Assembly (NCBI GenBank): GCA_031177685.1 | Contig: JAPSGI010000001.1 | Location: forward strand, 124,001-188,000 | Source of the DNA: Solirubrobacteraceae bacterium | Lineage (GTDB): Bacteria > Actinomycetota > Thermoleophilia > Solirubrobacterales > Solirubrobacteraceae | DNA length: 64,000 nt | Direction of reading: 5' to 3' | Shown: piece after piece, positions 10,884 to 19,437 of the stretch | Layout of the letters: the number at the start of each line of letters is the position of its first letter | Numbering within the stretch: position 1 is the stretch's first letter | The notes under the pieces: model-generated | What the model was told of the DNA's origin: nothing | The model's input: the letters and a program-made list of their open reading frames with translations, nothing else | The model's database searches: none | Made by a program: the position numbers and the translations under genes

Positions 10884-12017
10884 TTACCCGGTCCGGTGCG
10901 CTGTACCGCCGACGTTGCGAAGCCTTCCCAGAAACGCGCGCAGGCGGGTGTCGTAGAGGCGGGGGTTGACGTTCCAGCTCTCCACGTGGCCGGCGCGGGG
11001 GACGCGGTGGAAGGTGACGTAGCGTGGGAGCTTGCGGGCGAGGGTTTCGCTGGTCTCGATCGGGACGACGGTGTCCTCGGTGCCGTGGAAAAGCAGGATC
11101 GGGAGGCGCAGGTCGTTCGTGTGGTCGAGGGCGTCGAGGCGGTTCCAGTCGACGTCGATGCGCAGTCCCACGACCCATTCGACCGGCTCGGCGGCGAAGG
11201 CGGGCAGACCGCGCTCGGTGGCGTTGAGCTCGAGGATCGGCTTCCAGGACAGGGCGGGGGCGTCGAGGACGAGGCCGGTGACGTGGCGGGCCAGCCTCGA
11301 GCGCTCCATGAACTGGGTGACGAGCGCGCCGCCCATCGACTCGCCGACGAGGATCAGGCGCCGGGCGCCGTGGGACAGCGCGTAGCGGGCGGCCGCCTGC
11401 AGGTCGCGCCACTCGGTGAGCCCGAGGTGGTGGAGCCCGTCCGGGGAGCGTGGCGCGCCGGGGTCGTTGCGGTACCTGATCAGCAGCGTGGTGAGACCGG
11501 CGCGGCGCAGGGTGGGGAGGATGCGCAGGCCGGCCTCGGGCGTCCCGTCGATCCCGTGGACGAAGATCGCCCAGGTCGGGCCGCCGTCGACGCGCCAGGC
11601 GGGCATCACGCCGAGCTCGTCGCGCACCGCCACGCGCCGGAAGGCAATGCCCAGCGTCAGGCGGGGGGTGCCCTCGTACACGTTCGGGTCGATCGCCACC
11701 TTGGTGTCGGCGGCGAGCCGTCCCTGCGTGAGGCGCAGGTCGCGGGTGACCTCGCCGTCGCGGATCGAGCGCACGCGTCCGAGGACCCCGTGCCCGCCCT
11801 TCCAGTCGAGTCCGTAGACCCCCGGCCGGACGGTGTCCTGGGTGCGTTCGAGCACCACGCGCCCGGGCGGGGCGGCGTGCACCCGAAGGTCGTAGTCCTC
11901 GCCGTGCTCGGGGACCAGCAGCAGCGACGAGAAGTACCAGCTGCCGGCGGCGGTGGCCGCGACGATCGCCACGGCGACGACGGCGAGCCCGATCGAGACC
12001 CAGCGCCGCCTCGACAC
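10884..12017 (-). CDS. Membrane-anchored alpha/beta hydrolase
   Basis: A 377-residue serine hydrolase. An N-terminal signal anchor (9-27) is followed by an extracytoplasmic region. The hydrolase core starts near 148: HGIDG (154-158, oxyanion side), nucleophile elbow GESMG (Ser227), HGTEDTVVP for the acid and GHVESW for the catalytic His. It resembles the bacterial DUF of anchored hydrolases with a ~130-residue N-terminal extension; the substrate is unknown (esterase or peptidase-like). The GTG start at 12017 lies 6 bp after the vapC stop, so it may be read from the vapBC promoter. Confidence 0.85.
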   Translation of the reverse strand: MSRRRWVSIGLAVVAVAIVAATAAGSWYFSSLLLVPEHGEDYDLRVHAAPPGRVVLERTQDTVRPGVYGLDWKGGHGVLGRVRSIRDGEVTRDLRLTQGRLAADTKVAIDPNVYEGTPRLTLGIAFRRVAVRDELGVMPAWRVDGGPTWAIFVHGIDGTPEAGLRILPTLRRAGLTTLLIRYRNDPGAPRSPDGLHHLGLTEWRDLQAAARYALSHGARRLILVGESMGGALVTQFMERSRLARHVTGLVLDAPALSWKPILELNATERGLPAFAAEPVEWVVGLRIDVDWNRLDALDHTNDLRLPILLFHGTEDTVVPIETSETLARKLPRYVTFHRVPRAGHVESWNVNPRLYDTRLRAFLGRLRNVGGTAHRTG

Positions 12018-12023
12018 CGTGGA

Positions 12024-12455
12024 TCAGTCCCCGGCCGGCCGGAAGTGCGGGACAGACTCGAAGCGTGCGAAGTCGCGGTCGAGCGTGACGATGTCGGCGC
12101 CGTGCTCGGCGGCGAGGGCGGCGATCGCCGCGTCGATGACCAGATCGCCGAGTGCGTCGGCTTCGTCGCACAGCTCGCGCAGGAGCTTCAGGTGTCGCGG
12201 GCCCGGGCCGACCGGCAGGTGGAGCGGGTGGGCGCACGTCGCCTCGACGAAGTCGAACGCCTCGTCCCGCGGAGTGGGGACCTCGAAGATCCGACGGCTC
12301 GTGGAGAGGCGCAGGAAGGACGTCCACACGAGGGCGGGGACGGCGAAGCGCTCGTGGCCGGAGAGCATGTCGTCGAACCATCCGCGCACCGTGGCGTGAT
12401 CGGGATGGTCGCCCCGGTGCGTGGCCAGGACGACGTTGACGTCGAGGAGCAGCAC
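12024..12455 (-). CDS. vapC: VapC-type PIN-domain toxin
   Basis: A 143-residue PIN ribonuclease. The first acidic residue is Asp5 (LLLDVN), followed by the family-typical [11 protein letters not shown] helix, then [18 protein letters not shown] and TLDRDFARF with the C-terminal acidic residues. The pattern is that of VapC toxins from mycobacteria and related actinobacteria, which cleave tRNA or rRNA. It lies 3 bp downstream of its antitoxin, the standard order. The nuclease is expected to be neutralised by VapB binding. Confidence 0.88.
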   Translation of the reverse strand: MLLLDVNVVLATHRGDHPDHATVRGWFDDMLSGHERFAVPALVWTSFLRLSTSRRIFEVPTPRDEAFDFVEATCAHPLHLPVGPGPRHLKLLRELCDEADALGDLVIDAAIAALAAEHGADIVTLDRDFARFESVPHFRPAGD

Positions 12456-12458
12456 CGG

Positions 12459-12728
12459 TCAGCGCCGCGTGGCGGGCTCGGTTCCCTCGTCCAGTGCCTC
12501 GAGCAGTCCGCGGTTCGACCTGACGTCGACGCCGGGCCGCGGGCCGGTGCCGCCGCGGAAGACCGGGACCGCCGGTGGCTCGGCCGAGGACACCGGCTCG
12601 TTGAGCTCGCGCTGCAGCGCCGTGTCGACGAACTCGCCCAGCGTCTGACCGCGCTCGCGGGCGCGGCGCTTGGCCGCGAGGAGCAGTTCGTCGGATATCG
12701 ACAGGGTGGTGCGCATGATGACTCTCAT
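12459..12728 (-). CDS. vapB: VapB-type antitoxin
   Basis: An 89-residue antitoxin. The N-terminal ribbon-helix-helix domain reads [22 protein letters not shown]; the C-terminal part (about 50-89) is the flexible VapC-binding tail. Two starts are possible: ATG at 12728 with AGGTGA 6 nt upstream (chosen) and ATG at 12716, where the RHH begins. It is divergent from the TetR gene, with only 55 bp between them, so VapB and TetR probably bind overlapping promoter DNA. VapBC pairs normally autorepress. Confidence 0.85.
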   Translation of the reverse strand: MRVIMRTTLSISDELLLAAKRRARERGQTLGEFVDTALQRELNEPVSSAEPPAVPVFRGGTGPRPGVDVRSNRGLLEALDEGTEPATRR

Positions 12729-12753
12729 CGTACATCACCTGCATCAAGCCGCA

Positions 12754-12776
12754 CTGGCTGGACGTACAGCTAGAGT
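12754..12776. promoter_or_regulatory. TetR operator candidate and -10 box
   Basis: A 20-bp near-palindrome at 12754-12773 matches its own reverse complement at 16 of 20 positions; its core is GCTG-GACGTA-CAGC. It runs into TAGAGT (12771-12776), a -10 box 7 nt before the tetR ATG. Binding here would block the tetR promoter and perhaps vapBC. Confidence 0.5.
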
Positions 12777-12783
12777 CCCGCGC

Positions 12784-13389
12784 ATGGAGGCAGCTTCCAA
12801 GCCGCGCGACCTGGCGGGCGAGAAGGCGCAGCGAATCGTCGACGCCATGCGCGACAGCGTCGCGGAGCGGGGCGCGGCGGGCTCGACGTTCGACCACGTG
12901 GCCCGGGTGGCGGGCGTCTCGCGCGGACTGCTGCACTACTACTTCGGCACGAAGGAGCGGCTGCTGGTCGAGGTGGTGCGCCGCGACACCGAGCTGCGGA
13001 TCGGGATGCTCGACGAGGCGCTCGCGGACGCCCACACCGCCGAGGACTTCATCGACGCGCTCGTGTCCTCGCTGCAGGATCTGGTGGAGCACCAGCCGGA
13101 CTTCGTCGCGCTGTGGTTCGAGCTGTTCACCGTGGCGCGGCGCAACGAGGAGATCGGCGCCGAGGTCGCGGAGCTCACGCGCCGCACGCGCGAGCACGTG
13201 GCCGCGCTGCTGGAGGCCAAGCAGCAGGAGGGCGTGATCCGGCTGCACGACGAGCCCGAGGCGGTCGCCACGATCCTGTTCGCGCTGGCCGACGGGATCG
13301 CGATGCGCATCCTCCTCGAGCCCCAGCGCGACTTCGCCGACGCCCTGCGCGCCGGCACCGCCTGCGCGCGGGCGCTGCTCACCGACTGA
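12784..13389 (+). CDS. TetR/AcrR-family transcriptional regulator
   Basis: A 201-residue one-component repressor. The N-terminal HTH domain (about 15-62) has SVAERGAAGSTFDHVARVAGVSRGLLHYYFGTKERLLVEVV, close to the canonical TetR signature. The C-terminal ligand domain is all-helical, with DALVSSLQDLVEHQPDFVALWFELF resembling BetI/AcrR-like members. ATG start 7 nt after a TAGAGT box, so the mRNA is probably leaderless. A palindrome over its own promoter suggests autoregulation. The divergent VapBC and downstream LmeA-like gene are possible targets. The ligand is unknown. Confidence 0.9.
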   Translation: MEAASKPRDLAGEKAQRIVDAMRDSVAERGAAGSTFDHVARVAGVSRGLLHYYFGTKERLLVEVVRRDTELRIGMLDEALADAHTAEDFIDALVSSLQDLVEHQPDFVALWFELFTVARRNEEIGAEVAELTRRTREHVAALLEAKQQEGVIRLHDEPEAVATILFALADGIAMRILLEPQRDFADALRAGTACARALLTD

Positions 13390-13404
13390 CGGCGCCGCGC
13401 GGCG

Positions 13405-14073
13405 GTGCTGACCCCCCGGGCCCGGATCGCCGTCGCCGCGGTGGCGGCGGTGGCGGTCCTCCTCCTCGTGTCGCAGCTCGTGCTGCCGGGCGTCGCGGAG
13501 CGACGGCTGCGCGACCGGCTGCAGCGCAACGGGACGGTGGAGCGCGTCGACGTGCGCGCGTTTCCGGCGCTGCAGCTGCTCTGGGGGCGCGCGGACCGCG
13601 TCGTCGTGCGGATGCGCGAGGGACGCGCCGGGGCCGGGCGCTTCGCCGACCTGCTCGCGGACACCCGCGACGCCGAGCGGGTCGACGCCGTCGTCCGCGG
13701 CGCCCGGATCCTCACGCTGCGCGTACGCGAGCTGCGCCTGCGCAAGCGCGGCCGGACGCTCGAAGGCTCCGCCACCGTGACGGACGCCGACCTGCGCGCC
13801 GCGCTGCCTCCGGGGTTCGACGCACGTCCGATCGCGTCGCGCGCCGGCGTGCTGGTGTTCGAGGGCAGCGCCGCGCTGCTGGGCCGGCGCCTGCGCGGTC
13901 AGGTCGTCGTGGCGGCGCGCGACGGCAACGTCGTCCTCGCGCCGAACGTGGTGTTCGGCGGCTTCCTCACGCTGACCGTGTTCCGGGACCCGCGGATCGA
14001 GGCGCTCGCCGTGGGCGCGCGTCCGCGTCGGGACGGGTTCGTGCTGACGGCGCGGGCGCGGCTGCGGGAGTAG
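13405..14073 (+). CDS. LmeA-like (DUF2993) envelope lipid-binding protein
   Basis: A 222-residue protein with an N-terminal signal anchor (RIAVAAVAAVAVLLLVSQLVLPG). The rest matches the DUF2993/LmeA pattern: AERRLRDRLQ, then repeated beta strands with VDAVVRGARILTLRVRELRLRKRG, SATVTDADLRAALP and the closing RDPRIEALAVG. LmeA in mycobacteria is a periplasmic phospholipid-binding protein supporting lipomannan elongation. A related lipid-shuttling role is inferred. GTG start 15 bp after tetR, so probably co-transcribed with it. Confidence 0.75.
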   Translation: MLTPRARIAVAAVAAVAVLLLVSQLVLPGVAERRLRDRLQRNGTVERVDVRAFPALQLLWGRADRVVVRMREGRAGAGRFADLLADTRDAERVDAVVRGARILTLRVRELRLRKRGRTLEGSATVTDADLRAALPPGFDARPIASRAGVLVFEGSAALLGRRLRGQVVVAARDGNVVLAPNVVFGGFLTLTVFRDPRIEALAVGARPRRDGFVLTARARLRE

Positions 14074-14074
14074 C

Positions 14075-15136
14075 TCAGCGCCGGCGGCGCGCCTGCGGGC
14101 GCAGCGTGAAGCGGGCGGTGCGGCTGCGGGCGGTGAGGCCGTCGGCGTCGCGCGCGCTCGCCGTCACCCGGTAGCGGCCGGGCGGGAGGCGGCGCTTCCC
14201 GAGCCGCCCGCGGAAGGCCACGGCGTTGACGCCGCTCTTGCCGGCGCCGCGGCGCACCCCGCGCCGCACGAACGCCGTGCACCGCCGCCCGGTACGCACC
14301 CGACGCGAGCGCGGGAGGCAGCGCGCGCCGCGGCGGCGCCCCGGGCGCAGCTGGTCGAACGCCAGCGTGTACGTCGCGGCCTTCGACAGATCGAAGCGGA
14401 TGCGCGCGAGCGACCCCAGCCGGAAGCGCTTGGGCGCGACACGCAGCCCGGCGATCGCGGGCGCGCTGGGCGGGGGCAGCGGCGGCGGGGTGACGCCCGG
14501 GTTGGACGTCCCGACCGCGCACGGGGGCGCCTGGAGCGCCGGATCGCCGGGGCACCCGTCCTGCGTCTCGTCCCCGAAGCCGTCGCCGTCGACGTCGCGC
14601 TCGAGGTCGGCGTTGAGCTCGAGCGCGCGCCCGTCGTTGTGACCCGAGATCGCGCGCGGCGGGGCGCCGTCCTGCAGCTTGGGCAGCCAGAAGCGCACCC
14701 CGACTCCTGCCGGCGCCACCGTGAAGAGCTTCGCCCCGTCCTCGTCGTCCACCCCCAGGAACTGCCCGGCCTGCACGGGCAGGCGCTCGCCCTCGAACAC
14801 GTTGACCCCCACGGCGGTGGTCCGCTCGATCCCGGTCCCCGTGCCGACGTACGTCGCTGTGTTGTCCACGCGCGCCAGCGCGCGCAGCGTCACGCGCGCG
14901 TTGCCGTCGCCCGACCCCAGCCGCCAGCGCACGATCACGCCCTTGCTGGGGACCGCGGGGGTGGCGGAGCCCAGGACGTGCATCGCGTACGTGCACTCCG
15001 GACCGTTGCACGCAGCGGCGTCGTGGGTGCCCACCTTCAACTGCGGATCGCCGAGCGTCTCGGCCGCGGAGGCCACCCCGCCGGTGGCGAGCAGCCACGC
15101 CAGCGCGGCGAGCCCGATGAAGTGCCGCCTTCCCAT
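14075..15136 (-). CDS. Secreted protein with thrombospondin-3-like calcium motif
   Basis: A 353-residue exported protein. A signal peptide (MGRRHFIGLAALAWLLATGG, cleaved near ASA-AE) precedes a beta-rich domain with four cysteines. The short DVDGDGFGDETQDGCPGD (a type-3 thrombospondin-like Ca-binding repeat) follows, then a Pro-rich linker (PPPLPPPSAP) and a C-terminal basic Ig-like or FixG-like domain ending RRRR. Such architectures are common among secreted proteins of Solirubrobacterales (family knowledge). The ATG at 15136 is chosen at the signal peptide; the frame is open further upstream. Function unknown, probably cell-surface. Confidence 0.7.
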   Translation of the reverse strand: MGRRHFIGLAALAWLLATGGVASAAETLGDPQLKVGTHDAAACNGPECTYAMHVLGSATPAVPSKGVIVRWRLGSGDGNARVTLRALARVDNTATYVGTGTGIERTTAVGVNVFEGERLPVQAGQFLGVDDEDGAKLFTVAPAGVGVRFWLPKLQDGAPPRAISGHNDGRALELNADLERDVDGDGFGDETQDGCPGDPALQAPPCAVGTSNPGVTPPPLPPPSAPAIAGLRVAPKRFRLGSLARIRFDLSKAATYTLAFDQLRPGRRRGARCLPRSRRVRTGRRCTAFVRRGVRRGAGKSGVNAVAFRGRLGKRRLPPGRYRVTASARDADGLTARSRTARFTLRPQARRRR

Positions 15137-15183
15137 GCCAGTGCCGAGTGTGGCGTGCGCGAGCGCGTCGCGCAACCGGTTCG

Positions 15184-16545
15184 TCAGGCGTCCAGCTTGG
15201 GCGAGCGCCACGGCTCGCGCAGCCGGCGCAGGATCTCGTCCGGCAGCTCGTCGATCGCGACGCGGGTCTGCTCCAGCGAGTCGCGGTCGCGCAGCGTCAC
15301 GGTCCGGTCCTCGGTCGTCTGGTGGTCCACCGTCACGCCCCAGGGTGTCCCGATCTCGTCCTGGCGGCGGTAGCGCCGGCCGATCGATCCGCCCTCGTCG
15401 TACTCGGCCTGGACGACAGGCTTGAGCGCCTCGTAGGCCTCGCGCGCCAGTTCGGGCAGGCCGTCCTTGCGCACGAGCGGCAGCACGGCCACCTTCACCG
15501 GGGCCAGCTGCGGGTGCAGGCGCAGCACCGTGCGGGTCTCGCCCTCGACATCCTCCTCGTCGTAGGCGTCGACCATGAATGCGAGCGTCGCGCGGTCGGC
15601 GCCCGCGGCCGGCTCGATCACGTGGGGCACGTAGCGCTCGTTCGTGGCCGAGTCGAAGTACTCCAGCTTCTTGCCCGAGTGCCGCGCGTGGGCGCGCAGG
15701 TCGAAGTCGCCGCGGTTGGCGATGCCCTCCAGCTCCGACCAGCCGATGGGGAACAGGTACTCCACGTCGCTGGTCGCGCTGGAGTAGTGCGACAGCTCAT
15801 CTTCCTCGTGCGGGCGCAGGCGCAGGTGGTCGGGCCGGATCCCCAGGTCGACGTACCAGCTCATCCGCGCGTCCAGCCAGTGCTCGAACCACCTCGGCGC
15901 GTCGGGCGGCGGGACGAAGAACTCCATCTCCATCTGCTCGAACTCCCGCGTCCGGAAGACGAAGTTCCCCGGCGTGATCTCGTTGCGGAAGGACTTGCCG
16001 ATCTGCGCGATCCCGAACGGCGGCTTCTTGCGCGCCGTCTGCATGACCTGCGGGAAGTCCACGAAGATGCCCTGCGCGGTCTCCGGGCGCAGGTAGATCT
16101 CCGCGCCGGACTCCTTCACCGGCCCGATCGTCGTCTCGAACATCAGGTTGAAGTCGCGCGCCTCGGTCAGGTCGCAGTTCGGGCCCTCACCCGGATGCTT
16201 GGAGGGCTTCTCCGGGCACTCGAGCTCGCCGAGGTGGTCGGCACGGAAGCGCTGCCCGCAGCGCCGGCAGTCCACGAGCGGGTCGGTGAATGAGGCCAGG
16301 TGCCCCGAGGCCTCCCACACCTTCGGCGACATCAGGATCGCCGCGTCCAGCGCCACGATGTCGTCGCGCTCCTGCAGCATCGCGCGCCACCACGCGTCCT
16401 TGACGTTGCGCTTGAGCAGGACGCCGTAGTGCCCGTAGTCGTACGTCGACGCGAGGCCGCCGTAGATCTCGGACGAGGGAAAGACGAACCCTCGTCGCTT
16501 GCACAGCGCCACGATCTTGTCCATGGTGACCACGTCCGTCGGCAT
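15184..16545 (-). CDS. glyS: Glycyl-tRNA synthetase (alpha2 type)
   Basis: Charges tRNA-Gly. The 453-residue product is the single-chain class II form. It starts MDKIVALCKRRGFVFPSSEIYGG, has motif 2 FRNEITP and FEQMEMEFF, a cysteine pair CRRCG plus CPEK that may hold zinc, and the C-terminal anticodon-binding domain (APVKVAVLPLVRKDG, DHQTTEDRTVTLRDRD). The length is that of the compact bacterial/eukaryal-like enzyme. An earlier ATG is used as start (MPTDVV). It is divergent from the FmdB-type gene with 57 bp between. No T-box leader was seen. Confidence 0.96.
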   Translation of the reverse strand: MPTDVVTMDKIVALCKRRGFVFPSSEIYGGLASTYDYGHYGVLLKRNVKDAWWRAMLQERDDIVALDAAILMSPKVWEASGHLASFTDPLVDCRRCGQRFRADHLGELECPEKPSKHPGEGPNCDLTEARDFNLMFETTIGPVKESGAEIYLRPETAQGIFVDFPQVMQTARKKPPFGIAQIGKSFRNEITPGNFVFRTREFEQMEMEFFVPPPDAPRWFEHWLDARMSWYVDLGIRPDHLRLRPHEEDELSHYSSATSDVEYLFPIGWSELEGIANRGDFDLRAHARHSGKKLEYFDSATNERYVPHVIEPAAGADRATLAFMVDAYDEEDVEGETRTVLRLHPQLAPVKVAVLPLVRKDGLPELAREAYEALKPVVQAEYDEGGSIGRRYRRQDEIGTPWGVTVDHQTTEDRTVTLRDRDSLEQTRVAIDELPDEILRRLREPWRSPKLDA

Positions 16546-16602
16546 CGCGCGCGGACTCTAGCGGCGGGGACCCGGCAGACGCCCTGGATATCCTCCCTCG
16601 CC

Positions 16603-16908
16603 ATGCCGATCTACGAGTACCGCTGCGAGAAGGGGCACACCTTCGAGGTGATGCAGCGCATGACCGACGATCCGCTCGTCGCGTGCACGCAGTGCGAGGC
16701 GCCCGTCCAGCGCGTCTTCCACCCCGTGGCGGTGCACTTCAAGGGGTCGGGCTTCTACAACACGGACTACGGGACCCGCAAGCGCTCGCGTGAGCTCAAG
16801 GACTCGGCGGAGTCGGGCGCCGACAAGACCGAGGCCAAGGCGGCCGACGCCAAGAAGGACAAGAAGGACAAGCCCAAGGACGGAGAGAAGGCCAAGAAGA
16901 CCGCGTGA
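16603..16908 (+). CDS. FmdB-type zinc-ribbon protein
   Basis: A 101-residue protein. The N-terminal FmdB/CxxC_CxxC_SSSS domain reads MPIYEYRCEKGHTFEV with Cys8, then CTQCEA (Cys28, Cys31) and the characteristic FKGSGFYNTDY. The last ~40 residues are a low-complexity Lys/Asp/Ala tail. The family is a putative regulatory or RNA/protein-binding zinc ribbon near C1-metabolism genes in other bacteria; no such genes are here. It overlaps the EamA transporter by 4 bp. Confidence 0.85.
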   Translation: MPIYEYRCEKGHTFEVMQRMTDDPLVACTQCEAPVQRVFHPVAVHFKGSGFYNTDYGTRKRSRELKDSAESGADKTEAKAADAKKDKKDKPKDGEKAKKTA

Positions 16909-17825
16909 CTGCGCGCCAGGCCGGCCTTCTGGGCACGCTGGCCGCCCTGTGGGGCGCGTCGTACCTGCTGATCAAGTACGCGCTGGAGGATTTCTCGCCG
17001 GGCATGGTGGTGTTCGCCCGCACGCTCCTGGGCGCCGCCGTGCTCTACGCCGTGATCCACGCGCAGGGCGGAGAGTACGTCGCGCGCCTGGACGAGCTGC
17101 GCCGGCGTCCGGGCACGGCCGTCGTCCTCGGCGCGGTGGCGATCGCCGTGCCGTTCCTGCTGATCTCCTTCGGCGAGCTGGAGGTCCCCTCCGGGCTCAC
17201 CGCGGTCTTGATCGCGTCGGCGCCGCTGTGGGTGGCGACGTTCGCGCCGCTGATCGACCCCTCCGAGAAGGTGGCGGGCCGGCAGGCCGCGGGCCTGCTC
17301 GTGGGCATCGCGGGCGTGGCGCTCCTGGTCGGCGTGGAGTCCATCGGGTCGGCCGCCGAGTTCCTGGGCGCGCTGGGAATCGTGGGCGCGGCGGCGTCCT
17401 ACAGCCTGGCCTCGTTCATGGTCAAGGGCGCCTACCGTGACGTGCCCGCGCTGACCACCAGCTTCATCTCGGTGGGCGCCGGCTGCCTGCTCACGTTGCC
17501 GCTCGCGGCGGCGACCTTGCCGAGCGACATGCCGGGCGTGCGCTCGCTGGCCGCGCTGGTCGCACTCGGAGTTCTGGGGACCGCGGCCGCCTTCGTGATC
17601 TTCTACCGCCTGATCGCCGAACTGGGCGCGGGGCGGGCGGCGCTCGTCTCCTACCTCGTGCCGCCGATCTCGCTCGCCTACGGCGCGCTGCTGCTCGACG
17701 AGGCGATCACCCCGGCCGCGGTGGCCGGGCTCGTGCTGATCCTGGGCGGGGTGGCGCTCGCCTCGCGCCCGCCGCAGGCCGCGCCTGAGGGCGCCGAGGC
17801 GATCCCGGAGCCCGAGCGCGCCTGA
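16905..17825 (+). CDS. EamA/DMT-family transporter
   Basis: A 306-residue inner-membrane permease with ten predicted helices in two EamA repeats. Repeat 1 starts AALWGASYLLIKYAL and ends at about 140. Repeat 2 starts LGALGIVGAAASYSLASFMVKGAY and ends GLVLILGGVALAS. Typical members export amino acids, nucleosides or other metabolites, so the substrate cannot be given. The GTG start overlaps the FmdB-type gene (GTGA). The C-terminal tail is short and cytosolic. Confidence 0.88.
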   Translation: MTARQAGLLGTLAALWGASYLLIKYALEDFSPGMVVFARTLLGAAVLYAVIHAQGGEYVARLDELRRRPGTAVVLGAVAIAVPFLLISFGELEVPSGLTAVLIASAPLWVATFAPLIDPSEKVAGRQAAGLLVGIAGVALLVGVESIGSAAEFLGALGIVGAAASYSLASFMVKGAYRDVPALTTSFISVGAGCLLTLPLAAATLPSDMPGVRSLAALVALGVLGTAAAFVIFYRLIAELGAGRAALVSYLVPPISLAYGALLLDEAITPAAVAGLVLILGGVALASRPPQAAPEGAEAIPEPERA

Positions 17826-17835
17826 CGGCGGCGCC

Positions 17836-18279
17836 CTACGGCCTGCGGGCGATGTAGCGCAACGTGCCGCTCGTGCACACGACCGTGCCCTGCGAGTCGA
17901 GCTGATCCTCGAAGTTGTAGGTCCGCCGGGCCGTGAACGTGCCGGTGGCCCGCTTGTTGCGGATGCCGCCCCTGTGCACATAGCGGCTGGCGCCGCTAGA
18001 GCCCGTGAACGTGGCGTTGTACCGGCCCACGCCGGCGCGGTTGCGGACGATGTTCTGGGCGGGGAAGCCCTTCAGGACGGTTTCGAACTTGTCGCCGTCG
18101 GTGCACTTGAACCTGAGGCGGATGCTCAGCTTGCTCAGCTTCGACTGGGTGGCCTTGAAGGACACCGGGCGGTTGTCGTTTGTGTTGCCCGCGTAGTTCC
18201 CGGACCGGAAGGCCGCGAACGCGGTCGCCGGAACGAGCAGCGCGAGCGACAGGAGGGAGATCGTGAGTGTGCGCTTCAT
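17836..18279 (-). CDS. Small secreted beta-rich protein
   Basis: A 147-residue exported protein. A signal peptide (MKRTLTISLLSLALLVPATAFA) is followed by a ~125-residue domain of short strands: FRSGNYAGNTNDNRPVSF, LSIRLRFKCTDGDKFETVL, GRYNATFTGSSG and TFTARRTY-type repeats, with two Cys. The start is ATG at 18279 at the signal peptide. It resembles exported small proteins common in Thermoleophilia; function unknown. It has its own promoter space (18280-18334). Confidence 0.65.
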   Translation of the reverse strand: MKRTLTISLLSLALLVPATAFAAFRSGNYAGNTNDNRPVSFKATQSKLSKLSIRLRFKCTDGDKFETVLKGFPAQNIVRNRAGVGRYNATFTGSSGASRYVHRGGIRNKRATGTFTARRTYNFEDQLDSQGTVVCTSGTLRYIARRP

Positions 18280-18334
18280 GGGTTCCAGCGTACGGTGACC
18301 ACCGGCGGGCCGCACTAGGGGGGCCACCCCAGGA

Positions 18335-19429
18335 TTAGTCCAGGAAGCGCTGCACTTCGCTGCGCTTTTCGTCCTCGGAGACCACCAGGCCCGATCCCCC
18401 GCCGGGCGTCGTCGCGACGCCCGAGGGCTTCAGGACGCGGGGCTCGGGATTGCCGCCCAGCTGCATCGCGGTGAACAGGGCGAGCAGCGTCGGGCCGCTC
18501 ATGTCGGTCCGGATCGCCTTGGGCGCGGTCCACGACACCCAGGGCAGCCGCGCGAAGGTCGAGGCCGACACGAGCCGGCCACGGATCGCGTTGAGGATGC
18601 GCTGCTGGCGCTCGGCGCGGTCGATGTCGTCCTCGCCCGGATCGCAGTCGTTCACGCGCACGCGGGCCAGGCCGAGCGCCTGGCGGCCGTTGAGGTGGTT
18701 GCGGCCCCGGCGCAGGTCGAGCGTGGTCCCGCCGGCGTCGTCGCCGCCGTCCAGCTTCGCGCGCACGCATCCCTCCAGCTGCACGTCGACGCCCCCGAGC
18801 GCGTCGACGAACTCCGGGAAGTTGTCGAAGTTGACCTCGACGAGGTGGTTGACCTCCAGGCCGAGGTAGCGCTCGACGGTCGTGATGGCGAGCGCGGGAC
18901 CGCCGATCGCGTACGCGGCGTTGATCTTGTCGGGGCCGTGCCCGGGGATGTCCACGACGGTGTCGCGCGGGATCGACAGGCGCGCGCTCTTGAATCCGCC
19001 CGTCCGGATCAGCATGAGGGTGTCCGCACGGCTGGGCTCGCCGACCACGTTGGCGCCGCCCTCGTCGGTGCCCCTGGGGCGCGCGTCGGAGCCGATGACC
19101 AGGATCGTGTTGGGCGTGAAGGGCAGCGGACCCGCGCCGTCCAGGGCGGTCTTGGCGGCGTCGGAGACCTTGCCCTGCTCGATCTGCGCGCTCACGAGGA
19201 AGAGGACCAGCGACAGCGCCAGCCAGGCGGCCAGCGCGCCGAGGGCCCACCGGACGGCCCGGCCGGCCGTCCAGCGCTTGCGCCCGGCGCGCCCGCGGCG
19301 CCGGCGGCGCTCCGCGCGCAGGCCGCCGACGTCGTGGAACTCCGGTTCGGGGCCGCGGCGCAGCCGCTCGAGCAGCCCGGGACGCGACCGGTAGCGCGTG
19401 TACTGCGGGCGCTCGCGGTCGTCTGGCAT
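18335..19429 (-). CDS. LytR-CpsA-Psr (LCP) family cell-wall glycopolymer ligase
   Basis: A 364-residue membrane-anchored transferase that attaches undecaprenyl-linked glycopolymers (arabinogalactan or teichoic-type) to peptidoglycan. A basic cytosolic N-terminus (1-60) precedes one TM helix (VRWALGALAAWLALSLVLFLV). The LCP core has TILVIGSDARP, SRADTLMLIR, SIPRDTVVDIPGHG and KINAAYAIGG, with the conserved Asp/Arg residues that bind the lipid pyrophosphate. DIDRAERQQRILNAIR closes the domain. Divergent from the glucokinase gene. Confidence 0.92.
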   Translation of the reverse strand: MPDDRERPQYTRYRSRPGLLERLRRGPEPEFHDVGGLRAERRRRRGRAGRKRWTAGRAVRWALGALAAWLALSLVLFLVSAQIEQGKVSDAAKTALDGAGPLPFTPNTILVIGSDARPRGTDEGGANVVGEPSRADTLMLIRTGGFKSARLSIPRDTVVDIPGHGPDKINAAYAIGGPALAITTVERYLGLEVNHLVEVNFDNFPEFVDALGGVDVQLEGCVRAKLDGGDDAGGTTLDLRRGRNHLNGRQALGLARVRVNDCDPGEDDIDRAERQQRILNAIRGRLVSASTFARLPWVSWTAPKAIRTDMSGPTLLALFTAMQLGGNPEPRVLKPSGVATTPGGGSGLVVSEDEKRSEVQRFLD

Positions 19430-19437
19430 GGGCGGGT

